A DNA stretch of 64,000 nt from Allium sativum. Its lineage: Eukaryota; Streptophyta; Magnoliopsida; Asparagales; Amaryllidaceae. This document shows, in pieces, positions 1-10,141 of the stretch (the stretch's first letter is position 1; each line of letters begins with the position of its first letter). Location: assembly GCA_030737875.1 (NCBI GenBank), contig CM060923.1:494352453-494416452 (forward strand), written 5' to 3'. The translations under genes and the position numbers were made by a program. A model generated the notes under the pieces. The model made no database searches, was not told where the DNA came from, and saw nothing but the letters and a program-made list of their open reading frames with translations.

Positions 1-287
1 AATTGAATTGAAAACGATTTCGAAATGAATTGAATTGAAAACGATTTCGAAATGAATTGAATTGAAAACGATTTCGAAATGAATTGAATTGAAAACGATT
101 TCGAAATGAATTGAATTGAAAACGGTTTCGAAATGAATTGAATTGAAAACGATTTCGAAATGAATTGAATTGAAAACGATTTCGAAATGAATTGAATTGA
201 AAACGGTTTCGAAATGAATTGAATTGAAAACGATTTCGAAATGAATTGAATTGAAAACGATTTCGAAATGAATTGAATTGAATATGA
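1..287 (+). repeat. 27-bp tandem repeat, about 10 copies
   Basis: Units share the core AAAACGATTTCGAAATGAAT, with only g/a variants (acgg versus acga). The length is divisible by three, so the complement reads as an open 9-residue peptide repeat; that is a by-product of unit length. The array continues left of the window. The counterpart is at 7822-8175. Confidence 0.95.
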
Positions 288-1138
288 ATTCAAATTGAAT
301 TGAAATTTGAATTGAATAGAAAGGAATTTAAAAAAACGAATTTATAAAGAAGAATTCAATTTTGATTTGAATTGAAAAGGAAGTTGAAAATGTTTTTGAA
401 ACGAATTTAAAACTATTTATATAATTCGTTTTAAATAGAAATCGACGAAGTATATATTATATATATTATATATATAATATAATGGCCTGAATAGAACGCG
501 CCGCGGCAGTTCGTGAATTTCGACCATTTATTTCAAACGGACATTACGGGTGATCCGACCGTCGGATTCTCCTAAAACCGGAACCGTTGGGTTCGTATCG
601 AAAAGAGCTTTCTAAAGAATATTAGAAATTTGAAATCTAACGGTTGGATTTGGAATTATGTCCAAATCAAATTGGAAAAAGGTCGCTATAAGTGCAGTTC
701 GATGGCTATTGATGGAAATCGACTGTACGGGCCTTGATAAAATTATTAAAAATAGTAATAATTTGTGTAAAATCATAAGAAATGATTTGTGAAGATTTGG
801 GATGAAAAACTCCATATTTGAAAAGATAAAAATAGATTTTTATCGAAATGAACTAGTTTTGAACTAGAATTATAATTCTATTTATTTTTAAATAAATAAA
901 TTGAATTTGAAAAGGGTTTTGAAAATAACCAAAATTTCCAATGATTGCATTGGAGTGGATTTGAATCGAAATTGTCTTCGGAATATTTCGATGTTGGAAT
1001 TCGTGATTATACAGATGTTGTTATGGAAATTTGAAAGATATATATTTATATCGTTATTTCCAATACGACATTTGTTAGTCGTAGAATTTGATATTGAATC
1101 TAAGCCGATATATTTTCTATTCAGAGCTTATATTGAAT

Positions 1139-1406
1139 ATCAAATGTGATTTGGGTTTGTCGTGAATGGTGTCTTCACTAACACTGTTCTTGAACCCAGT
1201 TGAGAAAAGATTAAATCTTTTTATTTAGATTTAATGAAGTGTACCAATTAAATAATATTTAATTGGAATTGAATTGATATTGATTTTTGGGTTTATCGTG
1301 AACAGTGTTTTAAATAACACTCGTTCTTTAACCCGACAATTAATGAATGTGATTTTGGGTTTATCGTGAACCGTGTTTTAAATGACACTGATTCTTTAAC
1401 CCAGTC
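1139..1406 (+). repeat. Three tandem copies of a ~48-nt hairpin (hairpin F)
   Basis: Copies near 1149-1201, 1290-1337 and 1351-1404 each start GGGTTT(A/G)TCGTGAA and end in AACCC. Each can fold as GGGTT..GAAC.GTGTT / AACAC..GTTC..AACCC with small internal loops. The same three occur at 9032-9298. The older LTR has diverged copies near 11579, 11717 and 12054, and LARD2 keeps one near 48547-48600. Confidence 0.7.
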
Positions 1407-2248
1407 GAAGATTAAAACTAAGTGGAGTTTTAATGAATCTTTAATTAGATTGAAATGATCGAAAATGGAGTATCACCAGTTTTGCTCCAGGCGATAGTTA
1501 AATCTTTAATTAGATTTGAACGTGAAATGGTAATTGAATTTACCGATAACACCGTGGTGTTAGATATGAAGTATGACCAGTTTTACTTCATGGGATGAAT
1601 AGGTTGGGATTGGGAAATTAAAACAAATGATTACTTCGGTAAGGTTCGTTAATCCCGACTAGTTTTGAATTGATATTCAAAAGTAGATTAAAGAATAAAT
1701 TCAAGGAATTTATCTTTGATAAAATTAATGGGAATCTTTCCTATGAATGTGAAATTTAGAAACTAACTGTCGGTTAGCCAAGCAGAAGGGTTTTCTGGAT
1801 ATTGATCTGATGTTGGTTTCGGCCTTCGGGGTTAATATTTGGGAAATTATTCTCTTGATTAATTTACGGTTAGTGACTGATGAATTGGAATGAGGCGTAT
1901 GTTGTGTTTGTGTAACACTTATTTAAAATATACGCGAGTTATTCGGAAAGGCCGGGTTTATCCCATTCTGAATAACTGATACGACGATAAGTCGAAGATG
2001 AAGACGATGGTCGAAGACCGGAAGTCTTCACGTCGTTTGGGTGATAACTGATGATCTTGATTGGGCTGTACACCCAAGAAGATGGAAACAGTTGGTGATC
2101 GTCCAGACGTACTTGGAGATCGATGGATATGCGAGGTACTAGGTGCCTCCGGTTTCGTTCAGACCCAGAACGGACTTGTAAATGGACTGTGTGTCTGACA
2201 TTGGATTTTAGTCCGTGTGATTGATCTTTGTTAAATATATATCTGTTT

Positions 2249-2299
2249 GGCGGCGGAGAATTTATTCTCTTGCTTAACGCCCTTCTCTGAGACGTACGA
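2249..2299 (+). other. Conserved LTR hairpin D (LARD1 5' LTR)
   Basis: Outer GGCG (2249-2252) pairs with CGCC (2278-2281). It encloses GAGAAT/ATTCTC (2256-2269). A second small stem CTGAG/CTCAG follows. Equivalent structures occur at 10142-10192, 13153-13209, 41161-41217, 47693-47749 and 55293-55349, and in gypsy2 at 22950-22986, where the outer stem is GGTA/TACC. An RNA role is inferred. Confidence 0.6.
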
Positions 2300-2995
2300 G
2301 CTCAGGTGTTATATATTGATGGATATCAAACGCATGGAGTGAATTTCCTGTGTGGCATGCCTAAGTGGCAATTGATCGAGGCTTCTGTTGAAAAGCAAAG
2401 TCTTGTGGTGATGATCAAAGCACGGCCTTTGTGGCGTAGCTTTGTGTAACGTTTACCTCGCGTGTTTCACACCCGGTATGAACCAAAAACGGGAGACGGA
2501 CCTCAGGGAGGGCATGCGTTTCCTTCTAGATAAAAAGTGGCGTCAGTGGTTTTACACGCCCTGACGAGTTTGACTTATGCGGTTGTTGCTGTTGCGAGGC
2601 GCCTCGGATTGATCGGTCGTTCTCGAACCGATGGAGTCATTTGGTTGGCTCATTTACGCCCCAAAGGGCGGGGAAACGTAGTGTTCAGGGTTTAAGTTTA
2701 ATCCACATCGGTGGACCGGCCCTGTCGCTCCAAGGGACGATGCGTTCTGTTCCTGAGACATGGGCTAGATTGTCTCGAATCGGTAGAGGACTATCTTTTG
2801 CCTCGGTTCATAGACGGAAATCCAATTTCCAAATACGTGACTTTGCGGTTTTAGTTGTAATCCTATATATGGCGACATAGTGGGATGGGGCGCTTATGCC
2901 GCCTATGATTGATACTTATGATTTGAAGTTGTTTATACACTATGCACTTATAATAGTATCAAACGATTTGTTTTAACCGTATCAAGCATTCTTCG

Positions 2996-3065
2996 GCTGT
3001 TATAAGGGAAAACCCTATCCTCGGCTGCGTTGCATTGTGTGATGGGACCTGGGTCTTATAACAGC
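2996..3065 (+). other. Conserved LTR hairpin A (LARD1 5' LTR)
   Basis: An 11-bp perfect stem, GCTGTTATAAG (2996-3006) with CTTATAACAGC (3055-3065), encloses about 48 nt holding the conserved string TTGTGTGATGGGACC. Homologous stems elsewhere in the window keep pairing with altered bases (13934-14006 and 40396-40467). Identical copies lie at 10889-10958, 46969-47041 and 54569-54641. Confidence 0.75.
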
Positions 3066-3209
3066 TTCATTTTTCTTTATTTAGCATTGCGCTGTTGGTT
3101 TTATGCACTGGTATCCTTGGGAGGAAACCCGTTCCGTGTTATACGGCGTGGTCCCTTGATTTACCTAATGATTTAAAATAAAGATTAATAACTGTTTTAG
3201 TTCTCACAC

Positions 3210-3223
3210 CAGTCACATGACTG
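3210..3223 (+). other. Conserved small hairpin E near the LTR end
   Basis: CAGTCA-CA-TGACTG lies about 400 nt before the LTR end. The same stem CAGTC/GACTG recurs with other loops in the host gypsy LTR (40237-40250) and in the gypsy2 3' LTR near 33476. It is flanked by the conserved words CTCACACC and GAGTTTAT. Sequence conservation is clear; its function is unknown. Confidence 0.5.
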
Positions 3224-3621
3224 ACCTGGAGTTTATTGTTTTAAACCTAAACTCTGGGTGCCCTTATTTTGACACGGGCAGCTAGTAGTTTTGGTTTTGC
3301 AGATTTATATTCACAGGATCCTGGTTTACAGCTGGAACGATATCCGGAAAGCTTTGTATCCGTATATCTCATTCTAGTTGTGTATTGTATTATTTTCCGC
3401 TGCTATGCATTTAAATGTAATTTAAATCTCTGATATTTCTGTGTAATATTCATTTATACTCTGTATATTCTTGTAATCTGATGCATTGTCGTAATCTAGC
3501 AATGAAATGTTCTTCTGTATGCGTTCTATTTTGTCGTGTTCTCAAACGATAGGGCGTTTCGAACGGTCTGGGTCGGTTTAGCGACTGGTTCGGACCGAGC
3601 GAAATTCCTTGCCGTCACAGT

Positions 3622-3633
3622 TGGTATCAGAGC
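3622..3633 (+). promoter_or_regulatory. Primer-binding site (tRNA-iMet type), LARD1
   Basis: TGGTATCAGAGC follows the 5' LTR end by two bases. This is the usual initiator-methionine tRNA primer site of plant Ty3/gypsy elements. Confidence 0.93.
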
Positions 3634-3692
3634 TTTGGTTTACAAAGCAGAGAACAAGGCACATTAGAACCATATGAAAGAATTCATCAGAT

Positions 3693-3759
3693 ATTGGATT
3701 AGTAATATCCAATGGGAGTGACTCGTTAGAGATGGGATCAGTAGTATCCTAGAACGAGT
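3693..3759 (+). other. Leader heptaloop hairpins, LARD1
   Basis: Hairpin 1 is ATTGGAT-TAGTAAT-ATCCAAT (3693-3713). Hairpin 2 is GGGAT-CAGTAGT-ATCCT (3734-3750), held inside an outer stem ACTCGTT/AACGAGT (3721-3727 with 3753-3759). Both lie 60-130 nt after the primer site, where retroelement packaging and dimerisation signals usually sit. The same pair occurs in LARD2 (53911-53977), and with different stems in the host gypsy leader (63931-63997). The packaging role is inferred. Confidence 0.72.
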
Positions 3760-4640
3760 GTGAAGAGTATATTTTTTTTAAGTGAAAACAAATCTTGTTT
3801 TGAAAATTTAAATCAATTATTCGTATTTGATTATCTATTTATATTGATGTGGACAATCCAGTATATATAGATTTTGCGTATACGTCTGATCCGCGTGTAT
3901 TCGAAATTTTAATATACTGGATAGATATAGAATCACACTCTAGTCGCCCGGAGATGATTCAGATGATGAGGCCTCATCATCAGAATTTATATTCGAGTGG
4001 CGAAGGTGTGATTTTCTATATATTTCCTATTGACTGGTGTGAGAACCAAAATTAGATAGGGCCCATTGTTGTGAATTGGCATCAAAAACAAGATTTTCTG
4101 TATATATATATCAAAATTATGAATTTGAAACTCTAATTCACTAATTGATTGATGTTTGTGTTGCTTGTTTAATTGTTTGATAATTTTTAACCATTACGCC
4201 TAATTGTATCAAATAATGAATTGTATTGAAATTGGTCGCATTTGCTTGCATATACATATATATCATTGAACAGGTCATAGCAAGGAGGCTAGAGCAGAGA
4301 ATAAAATTTGTTTGCCCGACAAATAGGTACATGTTTACTACATAATTTACTGTTTTGTTTGGGTGATGATGATTTTATGAGCCTATTGGCTAGCCGCTTG
4401 GCTTTTTCTTTTTCTTTTTGAGATCTGAAGGACCGGGGAAGCTATTTGAAATTCCCCGATGCTCCCGGTGCAGGGGAGGTTATGGCGAAATTTTTCAAAA
4501 ATTTAGGGTGTTAGCCAAATTTTTGAGATTTTGAAAATTCTCAGAAACTGAAAAGTTGGAGAATGGAAGCCAGATCGAACGTAGAGCTGAATAATCAAAC
4601 CACTTTCGACTTTGTTCCTTTTCGGGGACGAAAAGTTTTA

Positions 4641-4652
4641 AGTGGGGGAGAT
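4641..4652 (+). promoter_or_regulatory. Polypurine tract, LARD1
   Basis: AGTGGGGGAGAT ends one base before the 3' LTR start TGTAACAACCCG, the position expected for the plus-strand primer. Confidence 0.9.
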
Positions 4653-5572
4653 TGTAACAACCCGTAAAATGCGAGCCAGTTTGAAATTTTTATTTTGGCG
4701 ATTTTAGCGAATTTTGAATATTTAAAATGGAATATTTTAAATAATATCGACGAGAAATTTATTTTGAATATAATTCGACGTATATATTTATATACGTCGT
4801 CGTTAGAATATAAATATTTATATATAATTATAAAAGGAATTGAAAATGGCGCGGTAGTTTGAAAATTCGATTTCTAATTTCAAATGAATATACAGAATTC
4901 GTTTTAAGTCGGAATTGGACGAAACAAGAAATATTTGAATCTGATGAAGAATATCTTTCTAATGAAGTTGACAAACTGGGATTTCACTTTAGAAATGATA
5001 AGATACGTCCAGTTGAAAATTCAAAATAGTCGCTGTGGAATTTATATATATTTATATATATATAAGGCCCTTAAAAATAGCAATTTTGCAAACGACCTCG
5101 GATTTCGATGAAACCAGTTTTGTTGGGTCCGTGATGTCAAGTTATTGCTAGGTTTCAAATTTCATAATTTTTCGAATCAATATGTGAGCGTGGCGAAGGA
5201 AAATGCGTTTGACCATTTTCAGTTGATTTTAATCGACTGGAAATTGGCCATTTTTCAAACGGTCTCAGAATTTGACGAAACTAGTTTTGTTAGGACCGTA
5301 TCGTCAATACGAAGCTAGAAAATATTTTTCTGCAATTTATAAAGTTCGTATGCGACCCCGGTAATTTGAAATGTACGTTTAAAAATCAATATATAGATTT
5401 AAATGTAAATTCAATGGAAACTGATTGTAACTATCGAATCAGCTGGCGATACATATCCCATTGTGTTCGGAATGGGGGTAAAACGCTATGGACGACAGTC
5501 GGTGGGCTTGATTTCGAGTTAGAAATAAAAAGATGCTTTTTGAAAATTTAATAATTAAATAATATAAAATTC

Positions 5573-5983
5573 TATAAAAACCCCCTATACCCTCTTTTCT
5601 TTTTTCTATTCTGTATTGGATCGAAAAAAAAAAAGAAGAAGAAGGGGAAAGTCGCGCGCTGCCTCCAGGCGCCGCCGATCAACGGCAGCCCACCCCACCC
5701 TCCGACGACGGTGCGCCAGCCCCCCTCTTCCCTCGCACCTCTCTCCACTTCTTCTCTCCTCCCCTGAAAACCCTCCGCCGCTACTAGAAGCCCAAGCCCC
5801 CAATTTGAAGCCGCAGCCACCCCCGACCAAAACTCCGACCATCCGGACCCCATCCGACCAGCGCACCCCCCCCCCTCCCCCGTGGACACCAGAACCCCTG
5901 CGCCTCACCCCCTAGGCCACAGCTCGACGAGGAACCCCTCCGACCTCAAACAGACCATGGATCCCGCCCTATTTGCCAAAACC
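5573..5983 (+). promoter_or_regulatory. LTR promoter (TATA box) and C-rich first exon, LARD1
   Basis: TATAAAAA at 5573-5580 is followed by about 380 bp that are strikingly C-rich on the sense strand within an AT-rich LTR, typical of a plant 5' leader. The segment ends at ACC|GTGAGTTTTC, a good 5' splice site with GT at 5984. Overlapping Arg/Pro-rich ORFs here (5616-5915, 5882-6115) are probably incidental. The TATA-then-donor layout recurs in LARD3, LARD2, gypsy2 and the host gypsy. No transcript was examined. Confidence 0.55.
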
Positions 5984-6883
5984 GTGAGTTTTCTTTTTGT
6001 ATATTCATTTTTGTTTATTTTGTTTTGTTTTAAAGTAGACAAGTTGAAAATAAAATTCAGTTTATTATATAGATTTTATATAAAAGATGATAAATTCTGT
6101 AGTAAAAAGATCTAGTTTTTATATGGTAGAAAAAGATTCGATTTTTATTCGTATGGAATGCATATAAAGATTTGAACTTTGAAAGTATTAAAAATATAAT
6201 CTTTACTATATAGAAATATTAAAAATATGATTTTTATATTTTTAAAGTATTAAAAATATAATCTTTATAGGATAGAGAATATAAAGATATCATCTTTGTA
6301 TATGTAGCGAAATAAAAATCTGATTTTTATTTTATATACGTTGAAATAAAGTGGTGATTTTTATAAAGGCGAAAACTTTATTTTTATAAAGGTGAAATAA
6401 AAATTCGATTTTTGTATATTGAACTTTGAAATAAAAATTCGATTTTTGTATATTGAACTTTGAAATAAAAATTCGATTTTTATATATTGAACTTTGAAAT
6501 AAAAATTCGATTTTTATATATTGAACTTTGAAATAAAAATTCGATTTTTATATATTGAACTTTGAAATAAAAATTCGATTTTTATATATTGAACTTTGAA
6601 ATAAAAATTCGATTTTTATATATTGAACTTTGAAATAAAAATTCGATTTTTATATATTGAACTTTGAAATAAAAATTCAATTTTTATATATTGAACTTTG
6701 AAATAAAAATTCGATTTTTATATATTGAACTTTGAAATAAAAATTCGATTTTTATATATGTAGTGGCTACGGGCAACAAAGGCGATAAAAAGGCGAGTTG
6801 GCGAAGATTTCCTGCATTAGAAGTGCCGTGGAGCTAGGATAGCTATATGTGAGAACTTCTCACCTTTCAATTTCTTTTTCTAG
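5984..6883 (+). other. Putative leader intron inside the LTR, LARD1
   Basis: The donor GTGAGT is at 5984. The acceptor is a pyrimidine-rich TTTCTTTTTCTAG ending at 6883. The interior is AT-rich and full of AAAAAT...ATTTTTA units. Equivalent intervals are 38892-39511 (LARD3), 51753 down to 50929, and 59364 down to about 58526 (LARD2). The splice model is inferred from consensus sites and conservation only. Confidence 0.4.
6394..6759 (+). repeat. 34-bp tandem repeat, about 10.8 copies
   Basis: The unit contains GAAATAAAAATTCGATTTTT followed by an AT-rich tail and GAACTTT. AAAAATTCGATTTTT is nearly self-complementary, so each copy can form a short hairpin. The array lies in the proposed leader intron. 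Other LTR copies here have dispersed versions of the motif but not a regular array. Confidence 0.95.
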
Positions 6884-6907
6884 TTATATATATACTAGGA
6901 TGCAGAT

Positions 6908-6950
6908 GGTGCTTAGTAGCACCCGACACAATCGTCCACAGACCATGGAC
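6908..6950 (+). other. Paired hairpins after the proposed intron (hairpin C), LARD1
   Basis: GGTGCT-TAGT-AGCACC (6908-6923) and GTCCA...TGGAC (6934-6950) lie side by side. Both recur in LARD3 (39537-39580, with a T that can wobble-pair) and in both LARD2 LTRs (50858-50900, 58453-58494, complement). The second stem alone is kept in the host gypsy LTR (43455-43471). Confidence 0.65.
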
Positions 6951-7821
6951 TTGTTTGTTTGGTTTCATAGCTAAGTTATAGGATTTGGTTTGAATGTGGT
7001 TTGTGGTGTGAAAAATCGAATCGATAAATTGGTTAGGATTAGACGTGCGCCGTTATAAGGCGAAGGAGTAAGGCTAAGTTAGACTCTTACTCCAAATTTT
7101 GTGGTTTGCATAACGAATTGATTTGATTGATGTGTGAATGGCGTGGGCCTTCACTAGACCGGGGATAAGGCTAGGCCTTGTCCCGTTTCTAGTATCGTGC
7201 CGTTATGCCGCCGAAATTTTCTAAAATATGTTAGAAAATAAAAATATCATTTTATTGTGTAAATGAATTGAATAGAAATTCATAGGTTGAAATAAAATGT
7301 TTTAACGTTAAAAATATAATTTTTAACGTGAATGTGAATAAATGAATAGTTATAAACAAATCGGCCGATTTGTTTGTATATACACTGATTTGACTGATAT
7401 TGATTGGGTCGATAAATTTCACACATCGCCCAACTGCACAAATAAAATCTGTGTTTGATTGTTTGAAACCCCACACGGGTGTTGGGATGAAATTTGAAGT
7501 TCACTCATCCTGATTGATTAAATATGTCGATCGATTGATTGACAGGCTGTTATAAGCGTTAGATATCTATATTTGATGCTTATACAGTGTAGTGCACTTT
7601 GGTTGATGGTTGATTATTTTTCAATGCTATTATACATGTGTTGTATGAAAATCCATATAATTAACTTTATATGGTAATTGATTGGGCCTCATTCCAGTTT
7701 TAAAATAGAAATATTTGAAATAGAAATATTCGAAATGGAATATTTGAAAATATCAATATATGAAGCCGTGTTGATTAGATTGACGCCATTTTGACGTGAA
7801 CGATATTTATATCGATTTTGT

Positions 7822-8175
7822 CGATTTCGAAATGAATTGAATTGAAAACGATTTCGAAATGAATTGAATTGAAAACGATTTCGAAATGAATTGAATTGAA
7901 AACGATTTCGAAATGAATTGAATTGAAAACGATTTCGAAATGAATTGAATTGAAAACGATTTCGAAATGAATTGAATTGAAAACGATTTCGAAATGAATT
8001 GAATTGAAAACGATTTTGAAATGAATTGAATTGAAAACGATTTCGAAATGAATTGAATTGAAAACGATTTAGAAATGAATTGAATTGAAAACGGTTTTGA
8101 AATGAATTGAATTGAAAACGGTTTCGAAATGAATTGAATTGAAAACGATTTCGAAATGAATTGAATTGAATATGA
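7822..8175 (+). repeat. 27-bp tandem repeat in the 3' LTR, about 13 copies
   Basis: Same unit as 1-287. The complement is open as 9-residue repeats for 125 codons (7807-8181), which follows from the unit length and is not treated as a gene. Confidence 0.95.
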
Positions 8176-10141
8176 ATTCAAATTGAATTGAAATTTGAAT
8201 TGAATAGAAAGGAATTTAAAAAAACGAATTTATAAAGAAGAATTCAATTTTGATTTGAATTGAAAAGGAAGTTGAAAATGTTTTTGAAACGAATTTAAAA
8301 CTATTTATATAATTCGTTTTAAATAGAAATCGACGAAGTATATATTATATATATTATATATATAATATAATGGCCTGAATAGAACGCGCCGCGCCGCGGC
8401 AGTTCGTGAATTTCGACCATTTATTTCAAACGGACATTACGGAAGATCCGACCGTCGGATTCTCCTAAAACCGGAACCGTTGGGTTCGTATCGAAAAGAG
8501 CTTTCTAAAGAATATTAGAAATTTGAAATCTAACGGTTGGATTTGGAATTATGTCCAAATCAAATTGGAAAAAGGTCGCTATAAGTGCAGTTCGATGGCC
8601 ATTGATGGAAATCGACTGTACGGGCCTTGATAAAATTATTAAAAATAGTAATAATTTGTGTAAAATCATAAGAAATGATTTGTGAAGATTTGGGATGAAA
8701 AACTCCATATTTGAAAAGATAAAAATAGATTTTTATCGAAATGAACTAGTTTTGAACTAGAATTATAATTCTATTTATTTTTAAATAAATAAATTGAATT
8801 TGAAAAGGGTTTTGAAAATAACCAAAATTTCCAATGATTGCATTGGAGTGAATTTGAATCGAAATTGTCTTCGGAATATTTCGATGTTGGAATTCGTGAT
8901 TATACAGATGTTGTTATGGAAATTTGAAAGATATATATTTATATCGTTATTTCCAATACGACATTTGTTAGTCGTAGAATTTGATATTGAATCTAAGCCG
9001 ATATATTTTCTATTCAGAGCTTTTATTGAATATCAAATGTGATTTGGGTTTGTCGTGAATGGTGTCTTCACTAACACTGTTCTTGAACCCAGTTGAGAAA
9101 AGATTAAATCTTTTTATTTAGATTTAATGAAGTGTACCAATTAAATAATATTTAATTGGAATTGAATTGATATTGATTTTTGGGTTTATCGTGAACAGTG
9201 TTTTAAATAACACTCGTTCTTTAACCCGACAATTAATGAATGTGATTTTGGGTTTATCGTGAACCGTGTTTTAAATGACACTGATTCTTTAACCCAGTCG
9301 AAGATTAAAACTAAGTGGAGTTTTAATGAATCTTTAATTAGATTGAAATGATCGAAAATGGAGTATCACCAGTTTTGCTCCAGGCGATAGTTAAATCTTT
9401 AATTAGATTTGAACGTGAAATGGTAATTGAATTTACCGATAACACCGTGGTGTTAGATATGAAGTATGACCAGTTTTACTTCATGGGATGAATAGGTTGG
9501 GATTGGGAAATTAAAACAAATGATTACTTCGGTAAGGTTCGTTAATCCCGACTAGTTTTGAATTGATATTCAAAAGTAGATTAAAGAATAAATTCAAGGA
9601 ATTTATCTTTGATAAAATTAATGGGAATCTTTCCTATGAATGTGAAATTTAGAAACTAACTGTCGGTTAGCCAAGCAGAAGGGTTTTCTGGATATTGATC
9701 TGATGTTGGTTTCGGCCTTCAGGGTTAATATTTGGGAAATTATTCTCTTGATTAATTTACGGTTAGTGACTGATGAATTGGAATGAGGCGTATGTTGTGT
9801 TTGTGTAACACTTATTTAAAATATACGCGAGTTATTCGGAAAGGCCGGGTTTATCCCATTCTGAATAACTGATACGACGATAAGTCGAAGATGAAGACGA
9901 TGGTCGAAGACCGGAAGTCTTCACGTCGTTTGGGTGATAACTGATGATCTTGATTGGGCTGTACACCCAAGAAGATGGAAACAGTTGGTGATCGTCCATA
10001 CGTACTTGGAGATCGATGGATATGCGAGGTACTAGGTGCCTCCGGTTTCGTTCATACCCAGAACGGACTTGTAAATGGACTGTGTGTCTGACATTGGGTT
10101 TTAGTCCGTGTGATTGATCTTTGTTAAATATATATCTGTTT

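Larger units (their letters stand above)
1..3619 (+). repeat. LARD1 5' LTR (left part lies outside the window)
   Basis: This stretch matches 7894-11512 almost base for base at a constant offset of 7893; I count roughly 15 substitutions and one small indel over about 3.3 kb. It ends in ...GCCGTCACA at 3619 and is followed directly by a tRNA-iMet primer-binding site, which fixes it as the 3' part of a 5' LTR. It has no credible coding capacity: the short ORFs at 901-1149 and 2641-2880 recur only because the LTR is duplicated. It carries a 27-bp tandem array, three copies of a GGGTT...AACCC hairpin, and hairpins D, A and E described below. Near identity of the two LTRs implies recent insertion. 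Confidence 0.93.
3620..4652 (+). mobile_element. LARD1 internal region (non-coding)
   Basis: Only 1033 bp separate the two LTRs, against about 5.5 kb in gypsy2. It begins with the primer site and leader hairpins and ends with a polypurine tract. It has no gag, protease, RT or integrase motif. The 68-codon ORF at 3849-4055 is not kept as an ORF in the homologous LARD2 interior, so I treat it as non-coding. The segment about 4260-4530 is homologous to 42300-42550 inside the LTR of the host gypsy element. This arrangement fits a LARD that depends on another element's proteins. Confidence 0.88.

Noticed and set aside
1..287. Possible CRISPR-like array
   Set aside because: Units abut with no unique spacers, and the setting is a plant LTR; the same holds for the 34-bp array at 6394-6759.
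2641..2880. 79-codon ORF repeated at 10534-10773
   Set aside because: It is duplicated only because the LTR is duplicated; the older LTR and LARD2 do not keep it.
3849..4055. 68-codon ORF in the LARD1 interior
   Set aside because: The homologous LARD2 interior (about 53640-53830) has indels that break the frame, so no protein is conserved.
5572..5915. Overlapping Arg/Pro-rich or Gly-rich ORFs on both strands of the C-rich island
   Set aside because: GC-rich sequence has few stops. The frames are not kept in LARD2 or LARD3; a leader exon explains it better.
7807..8181. 125-codon ORF of nine-residue repeats on the - strand
   Set aside because: It is the 27-bp tandem array read in a frame without stops; the unit length is a multiple of three. 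No start context or conservation supports a protein.
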